NCBI RefSeq assembly: GCF_016019935.1
Contig: NZ_JAECMT010000001.1
Coordinates: forward strand, 1,120,334 to 1,182,772
Length of the DNA: 62,439 bases
Source of the DNA: Paenibacillus sp. GSMTC-2017
GTDB lineage: Bacteria; Bacillota; Bacilli; Paenibacillales; Paenibacillaceae
Direction of reading: 5' to 3'
A model generated the notes under the pieces. It did not search any database, had not been told where the DNA came from, and worked only from the letters and a program-made list of their open reading frames with translations. The position numbers and the translations under genes are program-made. Shown here in pieces: positions 54,392 through 62,439 of the stretch (position 1 is its first letter; each line of letters begins with the position of its first letter).

Positions 54392-55639
54392 TTATTCTTC
54401 CTCAGCCTCGGTTTGCAATTTCTTGCGATACCTGGTCGGTCTTATGCCAATATAGATCATCATAACTACAAGAGCAGTAATTGGTGGCACAACAATACCT
54501 TTCCATAACAATGGAATCGCCATTGGAATCCACAATAGTAACAGCCCTGTAATTAGCGTTGCACGGTCAATTCGAAGTAATTGCTCGACACGTTGACTAG
54601 TTGGCAGTGGGTAAATATTTTTCCAAACGGAATATTGATGAACGACTCTTAATCCTCCTGCTTGCAAACAAAACACCACTGCGAATATCGCATAAACAAA
54701 AACTGCTCCCCATCCTTCCAAGCTCGCTGCATCAGCACTCCAATAAATGACAAGTAATCCGAGCAGAAGAATACGGGTCAATATACCTCCTATTTCAGTT
54801 CGAAACAGTGATGCACCATATAAATATACAAACGTATTTTTTTGCGAAAAAGAGATTCTCGGAAGCATCCACGCCAAATATGGTCTTCTCGAAATGGTTG
54901 ACGACATCGTCGGTACATCAATAAACATACCGAAAAATACGTAAAATCGTCTGTGCGTCGTTATTTCCTCTGCGATCAATCGCTCCCAAGGAATACGTTG
55001 CGAAAGAGGAATGCGATAGCTTAATCCTACTAATAGGATACATAGAATCGTAAACCCAGCCGATTTCCAAGGATCAGCAATTAGCCAAACCGCTATCGTA
55101 AGCGCTGTTAATATCCAACGTAACAAACGGAACCCATTTCTAATGCTTGTCCACGACATTTTGCGTTCTTGCCAACCCCCAACAGCATTAGCAGCTTTTA
55201 ATAAAACAAGGGCTAACGCTAATATCCATGGACCGCTAGTGGCCTCACCGTTTAGATAGATTGGCAAATAGAGCAGAAATACCGCAGTTGCGATTAGTAC
55301 GCTTATTCGAATAGAGTGACGATAAGACTTCCCAATATAAGAGCCAATCTCATGTTCTCTTGGCATCAAATACACAATATCAGCATGTGCAAAAAATGTT
55401 CGGAGAGGACTCCAACAAATAACGGGTGTTAACGCGATAATACCTACCCATGTAACTGGGAAGTCTGAAGGAAAATTTTTAATAAGTGTAATATAGCTTA
55501 TCGTTGACGCAATTAAAATTAACGACAAAAAGGACGGAAATCCACTTTGCGCCATGTAGCGAAAATAAGGCATCGTTTCTACTCGAAACGCTCGTGCTCG
55601 CTCCTGCCAAATTTGCTCAGGCCTAATCTTCGCATTCAT
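54392..55639 (-). CDS. ecsB: ABC transporter permease, EcsB family
   Basis: A 415-residue membrane protein with about eight to nine helices and no ATP site. Length, topology and pairing with the ATPase match EcsB (about 408 residues). In B. subtilis, Ecs affects secretion, competence and biofilm through regulated intramembrane proteolysis. Its start overlaps the stop of ecsA by one base (TAATG). Confidence 0.85.
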   Translation of the reverse strand: MNAKIRPEQIWQERARAFRVETMPYFRYMAQSGFPSFLSLILIASTISYITLIKNFPSDFPVTWVGIIALTPVICWSPLRTFFAHADIVYLMPREHEIGSYIGKSYRHSIRISVLIATAVFLLYLPIYLNGEATSGPWILALALVLLKAANAVGGWQERKMSWTSIRNGFRLLRWILTALTIAVWLIADPWKSAGFTILCILLVGLSYRIPLSQRIPWERLIAEEITTHRRFYVFFGMFIDVPTMSSTISRRPYLAWMLPRISFSQKNTFVYLYGASLFRTEIGGILTRILLLGLLVIYWSADAASLEGWGAVFVYAIFAVVFCLQAGGLRVVHQYSVWKNIYPLPTSQRVEQLLRIDRATLITGLLLLWIPMAIPLLWKGIVVPPITALVVMMIYIGIRPTRYRKKLQTEAEEE

Positions 55640-56388
55640 TAGACCTCTCCCCCAGCAACAAGAGAATAAAAAGCATCCTCGAGTGAACCGTTCCCTATAC
55701 CTTGCCCTGCTGACTCACGTATTGCATCTAAATTTCCTTGCGCAACAATTCGTCCCTGATGCATGACAATAAATCGATCGCAATAGGCTTCAACCGTCGA
55801 TAAAATATGAGAGCTCATTAGTATCGCTGCGCCTTGCTCTTTAACCTCTACGAGCTGATTTAACAATGAACGAATACCGAGCGGGTCAAGCCCCAGAAAC
55901 GGCTCATCTATTACGAATAGTGGTGGAGATGCGAGCAATGCACTCATAATCATTACTTTCTGTCGCATCCCCTTTGATAGATGAGAGGCAAACGCTTTTC
56001 GTTTCGGAATCATTTGATATTGCGCAAGAAGTTCATTCACTCTACGATCATAATCGGCTTCGTTAACATTATAAGCCATCCCACTTAAACGAAGATGTTC
56101 TTCAACGGTAAGTTCATCGAATAAAACAGGCGTTTCTGGCACATAAGCAAATGCTTCTCGATAACGTTCAGGAGCTTCATTAAGCGTTACGCCAGCCACC
56201 TTCACTTCACCTTGATGTGGTGACATTAATCCAAGAATATGTTTAATCGTCGTACTTTTACCTGCACCATTAAGACCGATCAAACCGACCATCTCTCCAG
56301 CCTTAAGCTGGAAATTTAAATCATGCAATACAGGTCTACGGGCACTGTATCCTCCCGTTAATTGATTAACACTCAATATCGTTTCCAA
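55639..56388 (-). CDS. ecsA: ABC transporter ATP-binding protein, EcsA family
   Basis: About 249 residues. Walker A is GLNGAGKST near residues 38-46, the signature is HLSKGMRQKVMIM, and Walker B is PLFVIDEPFLGLDP, in the normal order. I chose TTG 56388 because AAGGTG lies six bases upstream; an in-frame TTG at 56403 would add five residues. It energises the EcsB permease encoded just downstream. Confidence 0.87.
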   Translation of the reverse strand: METILSVNQLTGGYSARRPVLHDLNFQLKAGEMVGLIGLNGAGKSTTIKHILGLMSPHQGEVKVAGVTLNEAPERYREAFAYVPETPVLFDELTVEEHLRLSGMAYNVNEADYDRRVNELLAQYQMIPKRKAFASHLSKGMRQKVMIMSALLASPPLFVIDEPFLGLDPLGIRSLLNQLVEVKEQGAAILMSSHILSTVEAYCDRFIVMHQGRIVAQGNLDAIRESAGQGIGNGSLEDAFYSLVAGGEV

Positions 56389-56494
56389 TGAATTCACCTT
56401 CAACCTGCAAGTAGTATACTTCCAACTACAAGCATAACGAATTTACTCAATAATATCAAAGAAACGGTATCTGCATTATAAAATAACTAGAACT

Positions 56495-56521
56495 AAAAAA
56501 GGGGAGCAGCTTTCGCCACTC
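56495..56521 (-). terminator. Terminator of the alpha-glucosidase gene
   Basis: On the minus strand, GAGTGGC-GAAA-GCTGCTC folds with a tetraloop and is followed by CCCTTTTTT. It starts about 30 bases after the GH31 stop. Confidence 0.75.
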
Positions 56522-56549
56522 ACCTTCTCTGATCTAATATCTTTTATTT

Positions 56550-58988
56550 TTACGCAATAGAAATAATAAGCTTACCACCGTTAGCATCATCTGCAACCTG
56601 AATCAGAAACTCTCCCGTAGATGCATCCAACACCCAGCCTACGGCTCCCGCAGCGAGCTGCTCATGCGTTATGTTTTGTAGCCCATCAACATCCTTTGTC
56701 ATGAAGTTCGCATTACGGAACGAGAACCGAATGAACTTACGCTCAGGCTTAAATCCTTTCAAAGCGTTATATGCCCAGTTGAGCTCTACCATATTCCCTT
56801 GTCCGGCTACGTTTACAGATAACTGGGAATAAGCGCCATTACGATAGTCGAAGCTCACCCCATCATCTTCATACAACGTATACGAAGCTGTAGAATCTGC
56901 TCCTGCACTATAAATATTGAAAGTAACGAACTCATCGACAATATCATCTGCACTTTGCTTTAATGGTCCTTCTGCAATGATTGAACTTGCCTTCACGTAG
57001 ATTGGCATGATCTCAATTGGCGCATGTGCGAGAATGTGACGACCTCCAGCCAAACGCTCTCCCGTCCAATAATCGATCCAGTCTCCAGCTGGCAAATAAA
57101 CAGAGCGGTGTGCAGTATCTGGACGATAAACTGGTGCAATCAATAGATTTTCCCCGATAAGGAACTGATCACAAAGGTTCGTTACATTCGGATCAGACGG
57201 ATATTCAAGCAGAAGCGGGCGAAGAATCGGCAAACCGCTCGTTGCTGACTCTTGGAATAAATTATAGAGATGCGGCATGAGACGATAGCGGAGACCAATA
57301 TAAGTCCGTACAATCTCTTCCGACTTCGTTCCAAATGACCACGGCTCTTGACGCACCGTACCAATAGCGGAGTGATTCCGACAATACGGGAAAAATGCTC
57401 CCATCTGTGTCCAACGAATAAGCAGTTCATCCGATGTATGATGCGCGAAGCCACCAATGTCGGGACCAGCAAACGGTATGCCAGATAATCCCATATTCAT
57501 AACCATCGGCATTGCCATCGCCATATGCTCCCAGAAGCTGCGATTGTCGCCAGTCCATACAGCAGCATAACGCTGAATACCCGCATAACCAGCACGTGTA
57601 AGAATGAACGGACGTTGTCCTTCAAGCAAACCACACAAGCCTTCATACGTTGCTTTCGACATCAACATGCCGTATAGATTATGAAGTTCTTCATGCGTTA
57701 GCGGATTCCCATTGTTGCCATGCATGGCGTCAAGGTCCATCGTCTTGCTCTCATTAAACAAGGCTGGCTCATTCATATCGTTCCAAATGCCTTGAATGCC
57801 AAGATCTGTATAGAACTTATGTTGCTCTCCCCACCATTTTGAAGTACGGTCCTCTGTGAAATCAGGGAAAGCGCTAATGCCAGGCCATACTTCACCGAAG
57901 AAAATATCCCCTTCAAGCTTTTTGACAAAATGGTTCTGACGTACGCCTTCTTGATAAATCTTATATTTTGCATCCTTCTTCACGCCTGGATCTACAATAG
58001 GAACAATTCGAATACCAAGCGACTTAAGTTCTGCCATCATTCCTTCCGGATCTGGGAAACGATCTTTATCAAAGGTGAACACACGATACTCGTCCATATA
58101 ATGAATATCCAAATAAATAACATCACATGGAATTTGTTTCGCACGGAACGTTCTAGCCAGCTCCAGCACTTCCTGCTGATTCATATAGCTATAGCGAGAT
58201 TGATGATATCCGATTGCCCATTTAGGAGGAAGATCCATCCGTCCGGTCAGCGTCGTGTAACGTGAGACTACGTCCTTCAGCTGAGGTCCATTAATGAAAT
58301 AAATATCATAAGCACCTGTAGTACAACTAATTGTAAATGCAGTTTGTTCTGAACGCATATCGAAATCGGTCCGACCAGCATTATCTAAAAAGAGTCCATA
58401 ACTGCGTTCACCATTCATATGAATGAGTAATGGAATGGACTCGTACAGCGCCTCGATCTCTGGCACATGCGGTGCATAAACATCGGTATTCCAGTTCGTA
58501 TAGCGTTCACCGCGCTTGTCGAGGAAACCAGTCTTCTCACCTAATCCGTAGAAATGAGATTCTAGTGTACTATCGTAAGTTGCTTTCATCTCACCTCGTG
58601 CATTCCAGCTGATCGGTTGCTGGTAAGCCATTTTATTTCCCGCAAGATCCTCATAAGAAAAACTGAAATCAGCTTTGTTAACAACTAGTTGCATAGAAAA
58701 CGTTTTGAAAATAATATGTTCGTCGTTCTCTTCTATCTCTACATCTACTAATTGCTCTTGAGGCAGTACGCCTGGTGTGGTCGACAAATCTACATTTTCT
58801 TCATGGAAAATCTTAATTCGGCAGATGTTATCTGAAAGAAATAAAACCGCCGCATTACCCTTCTCCCCACGACAAATGTGTACGCCATCCTGGTGTTCTA
58901 ACGACTTTACAGCCCCCAATTGCTTCCTCGTTGCTTGTCCCTCTAACAGAGCAACCTTATCTGGATGTATCGCTGCGCTTCCTTCCAT
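56550..58988 (-). CDS. GH31 alpha-glucosidase
   Basis: An 812-residue cytosolic glycoside hydrolase. The catalytic nucleophile lies in GIWNDMNEPALF near residue 403, the acid/base region in WTGDNRSFWEHM, and the N-terminal beta-sandwich contains the family's FYGLGEKTGFLDKRG loop. It has no signal peptide. GGGAGG precedes ATG 58988. It follows the ABC sugar-transport genes on the same strand but a terminator (59014-59052) stands between, so expression may be only partly coupled. The likely substrate is an imported alpha-linked oligosaccharide. Confidence 0.93.
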   Translation of the reverse strand: MEGSAAIHPDKVALLEGQATRKQLGAVKSLEHQDGVHICRGEKGNAAVLFLSDNICRIKIFHEENVDLSTTPGVLPQEQLVDVEIEENDEHIIFKTFSMQLVVNKADFSFSYEDLAGNKMAYQQPISWNARGEMKATYDSTLESHFYGLGEKTGFLDKRGERYTNWNTDVYAPHVPEIEALYESIPLLIHMNGERSYGLFLDNAGRTDFDMRSEQTAFTISCTTGAYDIYFINGPQLKDVVSRYTTLTGRMDLPPKWAIGYHQSRYSYMNQQEVLELARTFRAKQIPCDVIYLDIHYMDEYRVFTFDKDRFPDPEGMMAELKSLGIRIVPIVDPGVKKDAKYKIYQEGVRQNHFVKKLEGDIFFGEVWPGISAFPDFTEDRTSKWWGEQHKFYTDLGIQGIWNDMNEPALFNESKTMDLDAMHGNNGNPLTHEELHNLYGMLMSKATYEGLCGLLEGQRPFILTRAGYAGIQRYAAVWTGDNRSFWEHMAMAMPMVMNMGLSGIPFAGPDIGGFAHHTSDELLIRWTQMGAFFPYCRNHSAIGTVRQEPWSFGTKSEEIVRTYIGLRYRLMPHLYNLFQESATSGLPILRPLLLEYPSDPNVTNLCDQFLIGENLLIAPVYRPDTAHRSVYLPAGDWIDYWTGERLAGGRHILAHAPIEIMPIYVKASSIIAEGPLKQSADDIVDEFVTFNIYSAGADSTASYTLYEDDGVSFDYRNGAYSQLSVNVAGQGNMVELNWAYNALKGFKPERKFIRFSFRNANFMTKDVDGLQNITHEQLAAGAVGWVLDASTGEFLIQVADDANGGKLIISIA

Positions 58989-59013
58989 ATCTGTTACCTC
59001 CCATGCTGTTATG

Positions 59014-59052
59014 AAAAGAAGCGTCCGCCGTTAACCGGAGATCGCTTCTTTT
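59014..59052 (-). terminator. Terminator after the sugar-binding protein gene
   Basis: Stem AAAAGAAGCG / CGCTTCTTTT with an inner GTCCGCCG/CGGAGA partial pairing. On the minus strand it ends in CTTCTTTTC, 36 bases after the stop of the binding-protein gene. Confidence 0.72.
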
Positions 59053-59087
59053 TCCTCTTATAGTTGTTGTTCCTTTAATTTCTGTTC

Positions 59088-60374
59088 TTATTTCGCTTTT
59101 AGATTATCCCAAGTTTTTTGCAAGTCTTCGTATAAACCCTCTTTATCCGATTTACCTGCAATGTACGATTGAATGTTATTACCGAATTCATTTGCGCTGC
59201 CATCTGGGAATTTTTTGAAGTTCCAGCTTAATACTTTATCAGCTTGGCTATAAGTCATAACTTCCGTTCCCAATTGTCCTAGATCTTCATTCATTGCTTT
59301 GATGCTCTTGAAAGCAGGAATAAACTTAAATTCTTTCGTGATATATTTTTTACCGGCATCCGTTGTTACCAACCAGTTCAAAAATTGTTTTGCTTCTTCT
59401 TTTACAGGCGAATTTTTGTTAACAACCCAGTTGTTAGGTACGCCAACTAGCAATTTATCATTTTCAGCCGCATTATCGTTTATTGGCATTGGCAAAATAC
59501 CAGCGTTTAAGTTCGGGTTAATGCTGTCAATTTGTACTTGAGTCCAGTTGCCTTGTTGTGTCATTGCCGCTTCGCCACTCGCAAACATCGTCATTTCTGT
59601 GTTGTAGTCCGTTGTTAGTGGGTTTTTGTTGCCGTATTTCATCGTTAGGTCAAGAAGATTAGTCCACTCTTGGAATACTGGGTTGCCAGGAATTTTTGCT
59701 GTTCCATCATTTAGACTTTTAATGAATGCATCCGGGTCCTTCTGATTAGCAAACGCTAGGTTCAAAGAGTGATCACCTAGAATCCAAAGCTCTTGATAGC
59801 CGTTAGCGAATGGTGTAATTCCACTTGCTTGTAGTTTCTTCGCAACTTCTTCGAGCTGTGTAATCGTTTTTGGCAATTCTGTAATGCCTGCTTTTGCGAA
59901 CAAATCTTTGTTATATACAAATCCATAGCCTTCCAAGTTCATCGGCTGACCATAAATTTTACCGTCCTTCGTCATTGGCTCTTTCGCAACATCGATTGTA
60001 TCAGCAACCCAAGGCTGATCGGACAAATCTTCCAAGCTGCCTATCCATGTTTCCATTTCACTGTATCCACCGTTGTTGAAAATATCCGGCTCATCGCCTG
60101 ATGCGAACTTCGCTTTTAGCGCAGCACCATAATCGGAGCCACCGCCAACCGTTTGAATGTCCAGCTTAACACCTGGATGTGCGCTTTCATATTCTGCTTT
60201 TAGCTTATTCAGAGCTTCAGCAATCTCAACTTTAAATTGAAAGATTTTAATTGTTTTTGTTTCTTTTACTTCCCCTGTTTCACCTTTGTTTTCGTTTGCC
60301 TTTGAGCCGCAAGCGGATAATACCATGGAGAAAGCAAGAAGCATAACGAGTGTGAACTTTGTATACTTTTTCAT
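59088..60374 (-). CDS. ABC transporter sugar-binding lipoprotein
   Basis: A 428-residue extracellular solute-binding protein of the MalE/family 1 type. The signal ends at a lipobox (VLSAC, Cys22). The mature protein has typical GGGSDYGAALKAKFASGDEPD, FVYNKDLFAKAGI and GEAAMTQQGNW motifs. AAGGAGG precedes ATG 60374. It follows the two permease genes and comes before the GH31 enzyme. The sugar is probably an alpha-gluco-oligosaccharide by context. Confidence 0.93.
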   Translation of the reverse strand: MKKYTKFTLVMLLAFSMVLSACGSKANENKGETGEVKETKTIKIFQFKVEIAEALNKLKAEYESAHPGVKLDIQTVGGGSDYGAALKAKFASGDEPDIFNNGGYSEMETWIGSLEDLSDQPWVADTIDVAKEPMTKDGKIYGQPMNLEGYGFVYNKDLFAKAGITELPKTITQLEEVAKKLQASGITPFANGYQELWILGDHSLNLAFANQKDPDAFIKSLNDGTAKIPGNPVFQEWTNLLDLTMKYGNKNPLTTDYNTEMTMFASGEAAMTQQGNWTQVQIDSINPNLNAGILPMPINDNAAENDKLLVGVPNNWVVNKNSPVKEEAKQFLNWLVTTDAGKKYITKEFKFIPAFKSIKAMNEDLGQLGTEVMTYSQADKVLSWNFKKFPDGSANEFGNNIQSYIAGKSDKEGLYEDLQKTWDNLKAK

Positions 60375-60409
60375 AATAAAGCCTCCTTGTAGGTTTTAAC
60401 TGGTATGTT

Positions 60410-60423
60410 TGAAAACGTTTACT
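60410..60423 (-). promoter_or_regulatory. cre site (CcpA binding) upstream of the binding-protein gene
   Basis: TGAAAACGTTTACT matches 13 of 14 bases of the catabolite-responsive element consensus TGWAANCGNTNWCA. It lies 36 bases before ATG 60374. It implies glucose repression of the binding protein and possibly the genes after it. Confidence 0.7.
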
Positions 60424-60499
60424 TCTTCATTGTAGAGTGTTGCATGCTTATGTTGTAGGGAGGATATTGACCAAAGAGGTAGACATCTGTGACATCCCC

Positions 60500-61336
60500 T
60501 TATCCTTTAACAGCACCTTGCGTAATACCTTCAATAATGTACTTCTGCATCGACAAGAAAAAGATGATAACAGGGAGAATACCCATAACTAGAGCAGGCA
60601 ATGCCAAATCCCATTGCTTCGTATACTGTCCAAAAAAATTAAATGTCGCAATTGGAATCGTCCGAAGCTCCGGTGATTGTAAAATAAGCGACGGAAGCAA
60701 GTAATCATTCCAGATCCAAAGCGTGTTCAAAATAAATACAGTTACAAGCATCGGTTTAAGAAGTGGCAATACGACCCGGTAAAAGACGCCATATGCATTC
60801 GATCCGTCTACAGTCGCAGCCTCTTCAATTTCTAGAGGGATGGACTTCACAAAGCCATGGAACAAAAATACCGATATCGGAACGCCGAAGCCAAGATAAC
60901 AAATGATTAATCCTGGAATGCTGTTCATGAGACCTAACGTACTTGTCACCTTCACAAGCGGTATCATAATGGATTGGAATGGCACAACCATTGCAGCTAC
61001 AAACAAAAGGAAGAGAACACGATTAAACCTGCTATCTGCGCGTACCATCCGATAAGCTGCCATCGAACTTAAAATAACGATAACTACATTACTTACAATA
61101 GTAATGATAAGTGAGTTAACGAATGCACTTGGAAACTTTGTAATTTCGAAGGCGCGTGTATAGTTGCTCCACTCTAATACTTTCGGCAGACTAGCTGCAT
61201 TTGTATATAACTCACTAATTGTTTTAACTGAATTTACGAACAAAAAGTAAAACGGTACAAGAAAAAGCAAAGCGATTAAAATCATGATGACTTCCGTCAC
61301 AATTTTTGCTGTACGATTGTTTTTTGTCATGTCCAT
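60500..61336 (-). CDS. Carbohydrate ABC transporter permease, MalG-like
   Basis: A 278-residue membrane protein with six helices and the EAA loop EEAATVDGSNAYGVFYRVVLPLL-like sequence near residues 177-199, which contacts the ATPase. It is the second of two permeases and overlaps the first by one base. No ATP-binding subunit is encoded here, so a shared MsmX-type ATPase elsewhere is likely. Confidence 0.94.
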   Translation of the reverse strand: MDMTKNNRTAKIVTEVIMILIALLFLVPFYFLFVNSVKTISELYTNAASLPKVLEWSNYTRAFEITKFPSAFVNSLIITIVSNVVIVILSSMAAYRMVRADSRFNRVLFLLFVAAMVVPFQSIMIPLVKVTSTLGLMNSIPGLIICYLGFGVPISVFLFHGFVKSIPLEIEEAATVDGSNAYGVFYRVVLPLLKPMLVTVFILNTLWIWNDYLLPSLILQSPELRTIPIATFNFFGQYTKQWDLALPALVMGILPVIIFFLSMQKYIIEGITQGAVKG

Positions 61337-62238
61337 TACGCTTTAACCTCCTTGCTTTTTGTTAGCTTCACTTGAAGGCTTGTAATAACAGCTACAATAA
61401 CGAAGAATATAATTGCTTTTGCTGTACCAAGACCATATCTATTACGTGCGAAAGCTTCATTGTAAATATTCATGGCTACCGATTCGGTTGAGCCGAATGG
61501 GCCACCTTTTGTTAGTGATAAGTTAAGATCAAACATTTTGAACGACCAAGAAATAGCTAGAAATAAACAAACGGTCGCTGCTGGCATAATAAGTGGGACA
61601 ATAATGGAGCGTAGCACTTGAAAACGATTTGCACCATCGATTTCAGCCGCTTCCAAAATATCTTTAGGTACATTGTTAAGTGATGAAATGTAGATAACCA
61701 TCAAATATCCGGCCGTTTGCCAGACGAACACGATAACAATTGCCCAGAAAGCTGTACTTTCTGTACCTAGCCAAGGTAAGTTAAAGAATGAAAGACCTGT
61801 AGCGGTGCCGATAGCTGAAAACCCTTTTACAAAAATAAACTGCCATATAAAACCTAATAAAAGTCCGCCAATAACATTCGGCATAAAGAAAACTGTCCGA
61901 AGAAAATTACGGGATTTAAGCGGTTTTATTAGGAAATAGGCTAGGAAAAAACCTAATACATTCGTAAGCACGACACCAAGGATTGTAAATTTAGTCGTAA
62001 ACCAGAAAGAATCGCGGAAACTACTGTCATGCATAAAAATTTGTTTGTAATTTTCTAAACCAACCCATGTAACTTCTCCCGATACACCGTTCCAATCCGT
62101 GAAAGAATAATACAACCCAAGTAAGAAAGGAATAACAATAATAACGCTGAAAAATAGAATAGCAGGACCGGTGAATACAACCTGCTGCGTCAGCTGAGAA
62201 GTTTTTTTGCGATTCATCCCATTCTCCCCTTTGCACAT
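61336..62238 (-). CDS. Carbohydrate ABC transporter permease, MalF-like
   Basis: A 300-residue membrane protein with six helices and the EAA loop LEAAEIDGANRFQVLRSIIVPL near 205. It is first in the transporter operon. The frame starts at 62238; the Met at residue 7 (MNRKKTSQLTQQ, position 62220) with GGGGAGAATGG just upstream is a likely better start. It works with the second permease and the lipoprotein to import an oligosaccharide. Confidence 0.93.
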   Translation of the reverse strand: MCKGENGMNRKKTSQLTQQVVFTGPAILFFSVIIVIPFLLGLYYSFTDWNGVSGEVTWVGLENYKQIFMHDSSFRDSFWFTTKFTILGVVLTNVLGFFLAYFLIKPLKSRNFLRTVFFMPNVIGGLLLGFIWQFIFVKGFSAIGTATGLSFFNLPWLGTESTAFWAIVIVFVWQTAGYLMVIYISSLNNVPKDILEAAEIDGANRFQVLRSIIVPLIMPAATVCLFLAISWSFKMFDLNLSLTKGGPFGSTESVAMNIYNEAFARNRYGLGTAKAIIFFVIVAVITSLQVKLTKSKEVKA

Positions 62239-62366
62239 TTCATTTATGGCTTATAATTTAGTATGCGAGAATAAGGAAGCAAAAAAAACTGACGATCGTG
62301 AACCATTTGGAGTACAATATTGATCTCATTACTCTTATATCCATTACGGAAACGAGCTGATCGCAG

Positions 62367-62439
62367 ATGAACTCACATAGTATACGGACAAAACTAATAA
62401 AGTTTATGTTACTGGTTACCATCGTTCCATTGGTGCTTT
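62367..62439 (+). CDS. N-terminus of a divergent membrane protein, possibly a sensor histidine kinase
   Basis: The frame ATG 62367 to the window edge (24 codons) begins MNSHSIRTKLIKFMLLVTIV. A short basic head followed by a membrane helix is how YesM/LytS-type sensor kinases start, and such kinases are often divergent from sugar ABC operons. Too little is visible to be sure, and the ribosome binding site is weak. Confidence 0.45.
   Translation, partial: MNSHSIRTKLIKFMLLVTIVPLVL

Overview
The window looks like a chromosomal segment of an endospore-forming, moderately low-GC Firmicute of the Paenibacillaceae (Paenibacillus/Cohnella type). Evidence: a GerA-type germinant-receptor operon, the sporulation genes ytrH/ytrI, a run of YheC/YheD spore-coat ATP-grasp genes, a type-2 IPP isomerase (Fni), strong AGGAGG ribosome binding sites, and gene order shared with Bacillus (dnaE-accD-accA-pyk-fxsA-citZ-icd-mdh; ytrH-ytrI-ytpI-ytoI). 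I saw no rRNA, tRNA, CRISPR array, intact insertion sequence or prophage.

Layout. 1-4.3 kb: a degenerate accessory locus. It holds a YD-repeat (RHS-type) reading frame that lacks its start and runs off the left edge, two copies of a small C-terminal beta-sandwich-like fragment in the opposite orientation, two long palindromes, a small lipoprotein and a small unknown protein. 4.4-9.8 kb: a metallo-beta-lactamase/methyltransferase pair and a three-gene germination receptor operon with a plausible forespore promoter. 9.8-15.9 kb: fni; nagB-nagA for amino-sugar catabolism; a kdgK-like sugar kinase with a DeoR regulator; a small membrane protein. 16-22.5 kb: recQ and the TCA operon citZ-icd-mdh, whose two intercistronic spacers are filled with repeats and hairpins. 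22.5-26.1 kb: convergent ppx and ppk (polyphosphate breakdown and synthesis). 26.3-35.7 kb: fxsA, a thioesterase, pyk, accA, accD, a small protein, a PgpA-like protein and dnaE. 35.8-38.4 kb: the ytrH-ytrI-ytpI / ytoI block. 38.5-39.9 kb: small regulators and membrane proteins. 40.1-46.9 kb: five YheC/YheD ATP-grasp proteins with an embedded GNAT acetyltransferase, probably one operon with a candidate mother-cell sigma-K promoter. 47-56.4 kb: GH19 chitinase, HAD phosphatase, psd, a truncated tatD, an AraC regulator opposite an aminotransferase, a GNAT, and an EcsAB-like ABC transporter. 56.5 kb to the end: a carbohydrate module (two ABC permeases, binding lipoprotein, GH31 alpha-glucosidase) with a CcpA-type cre box, and the first codons of a divergent membrane protein, perhaps a sensor kinase.

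Two patterns stand out. First, the expansion of YheC/D ATP-grasp proteins to five consecutive paralogs, two long and three short, around an acetyltransferase; this looks like a dedicated spore-envelope modification cassette. Second, a family of hairpins placed exactly three nucleotides upstream of the Shine-Dalgarno sequence of at least four unrelated genes (recQ, icd, ppk and the small gene before accD). These include tandem amplified copies and compensatory base changes that keep the stem, so they are either a translation-control element or a mobile palindrome that targets ribosome binding sites.
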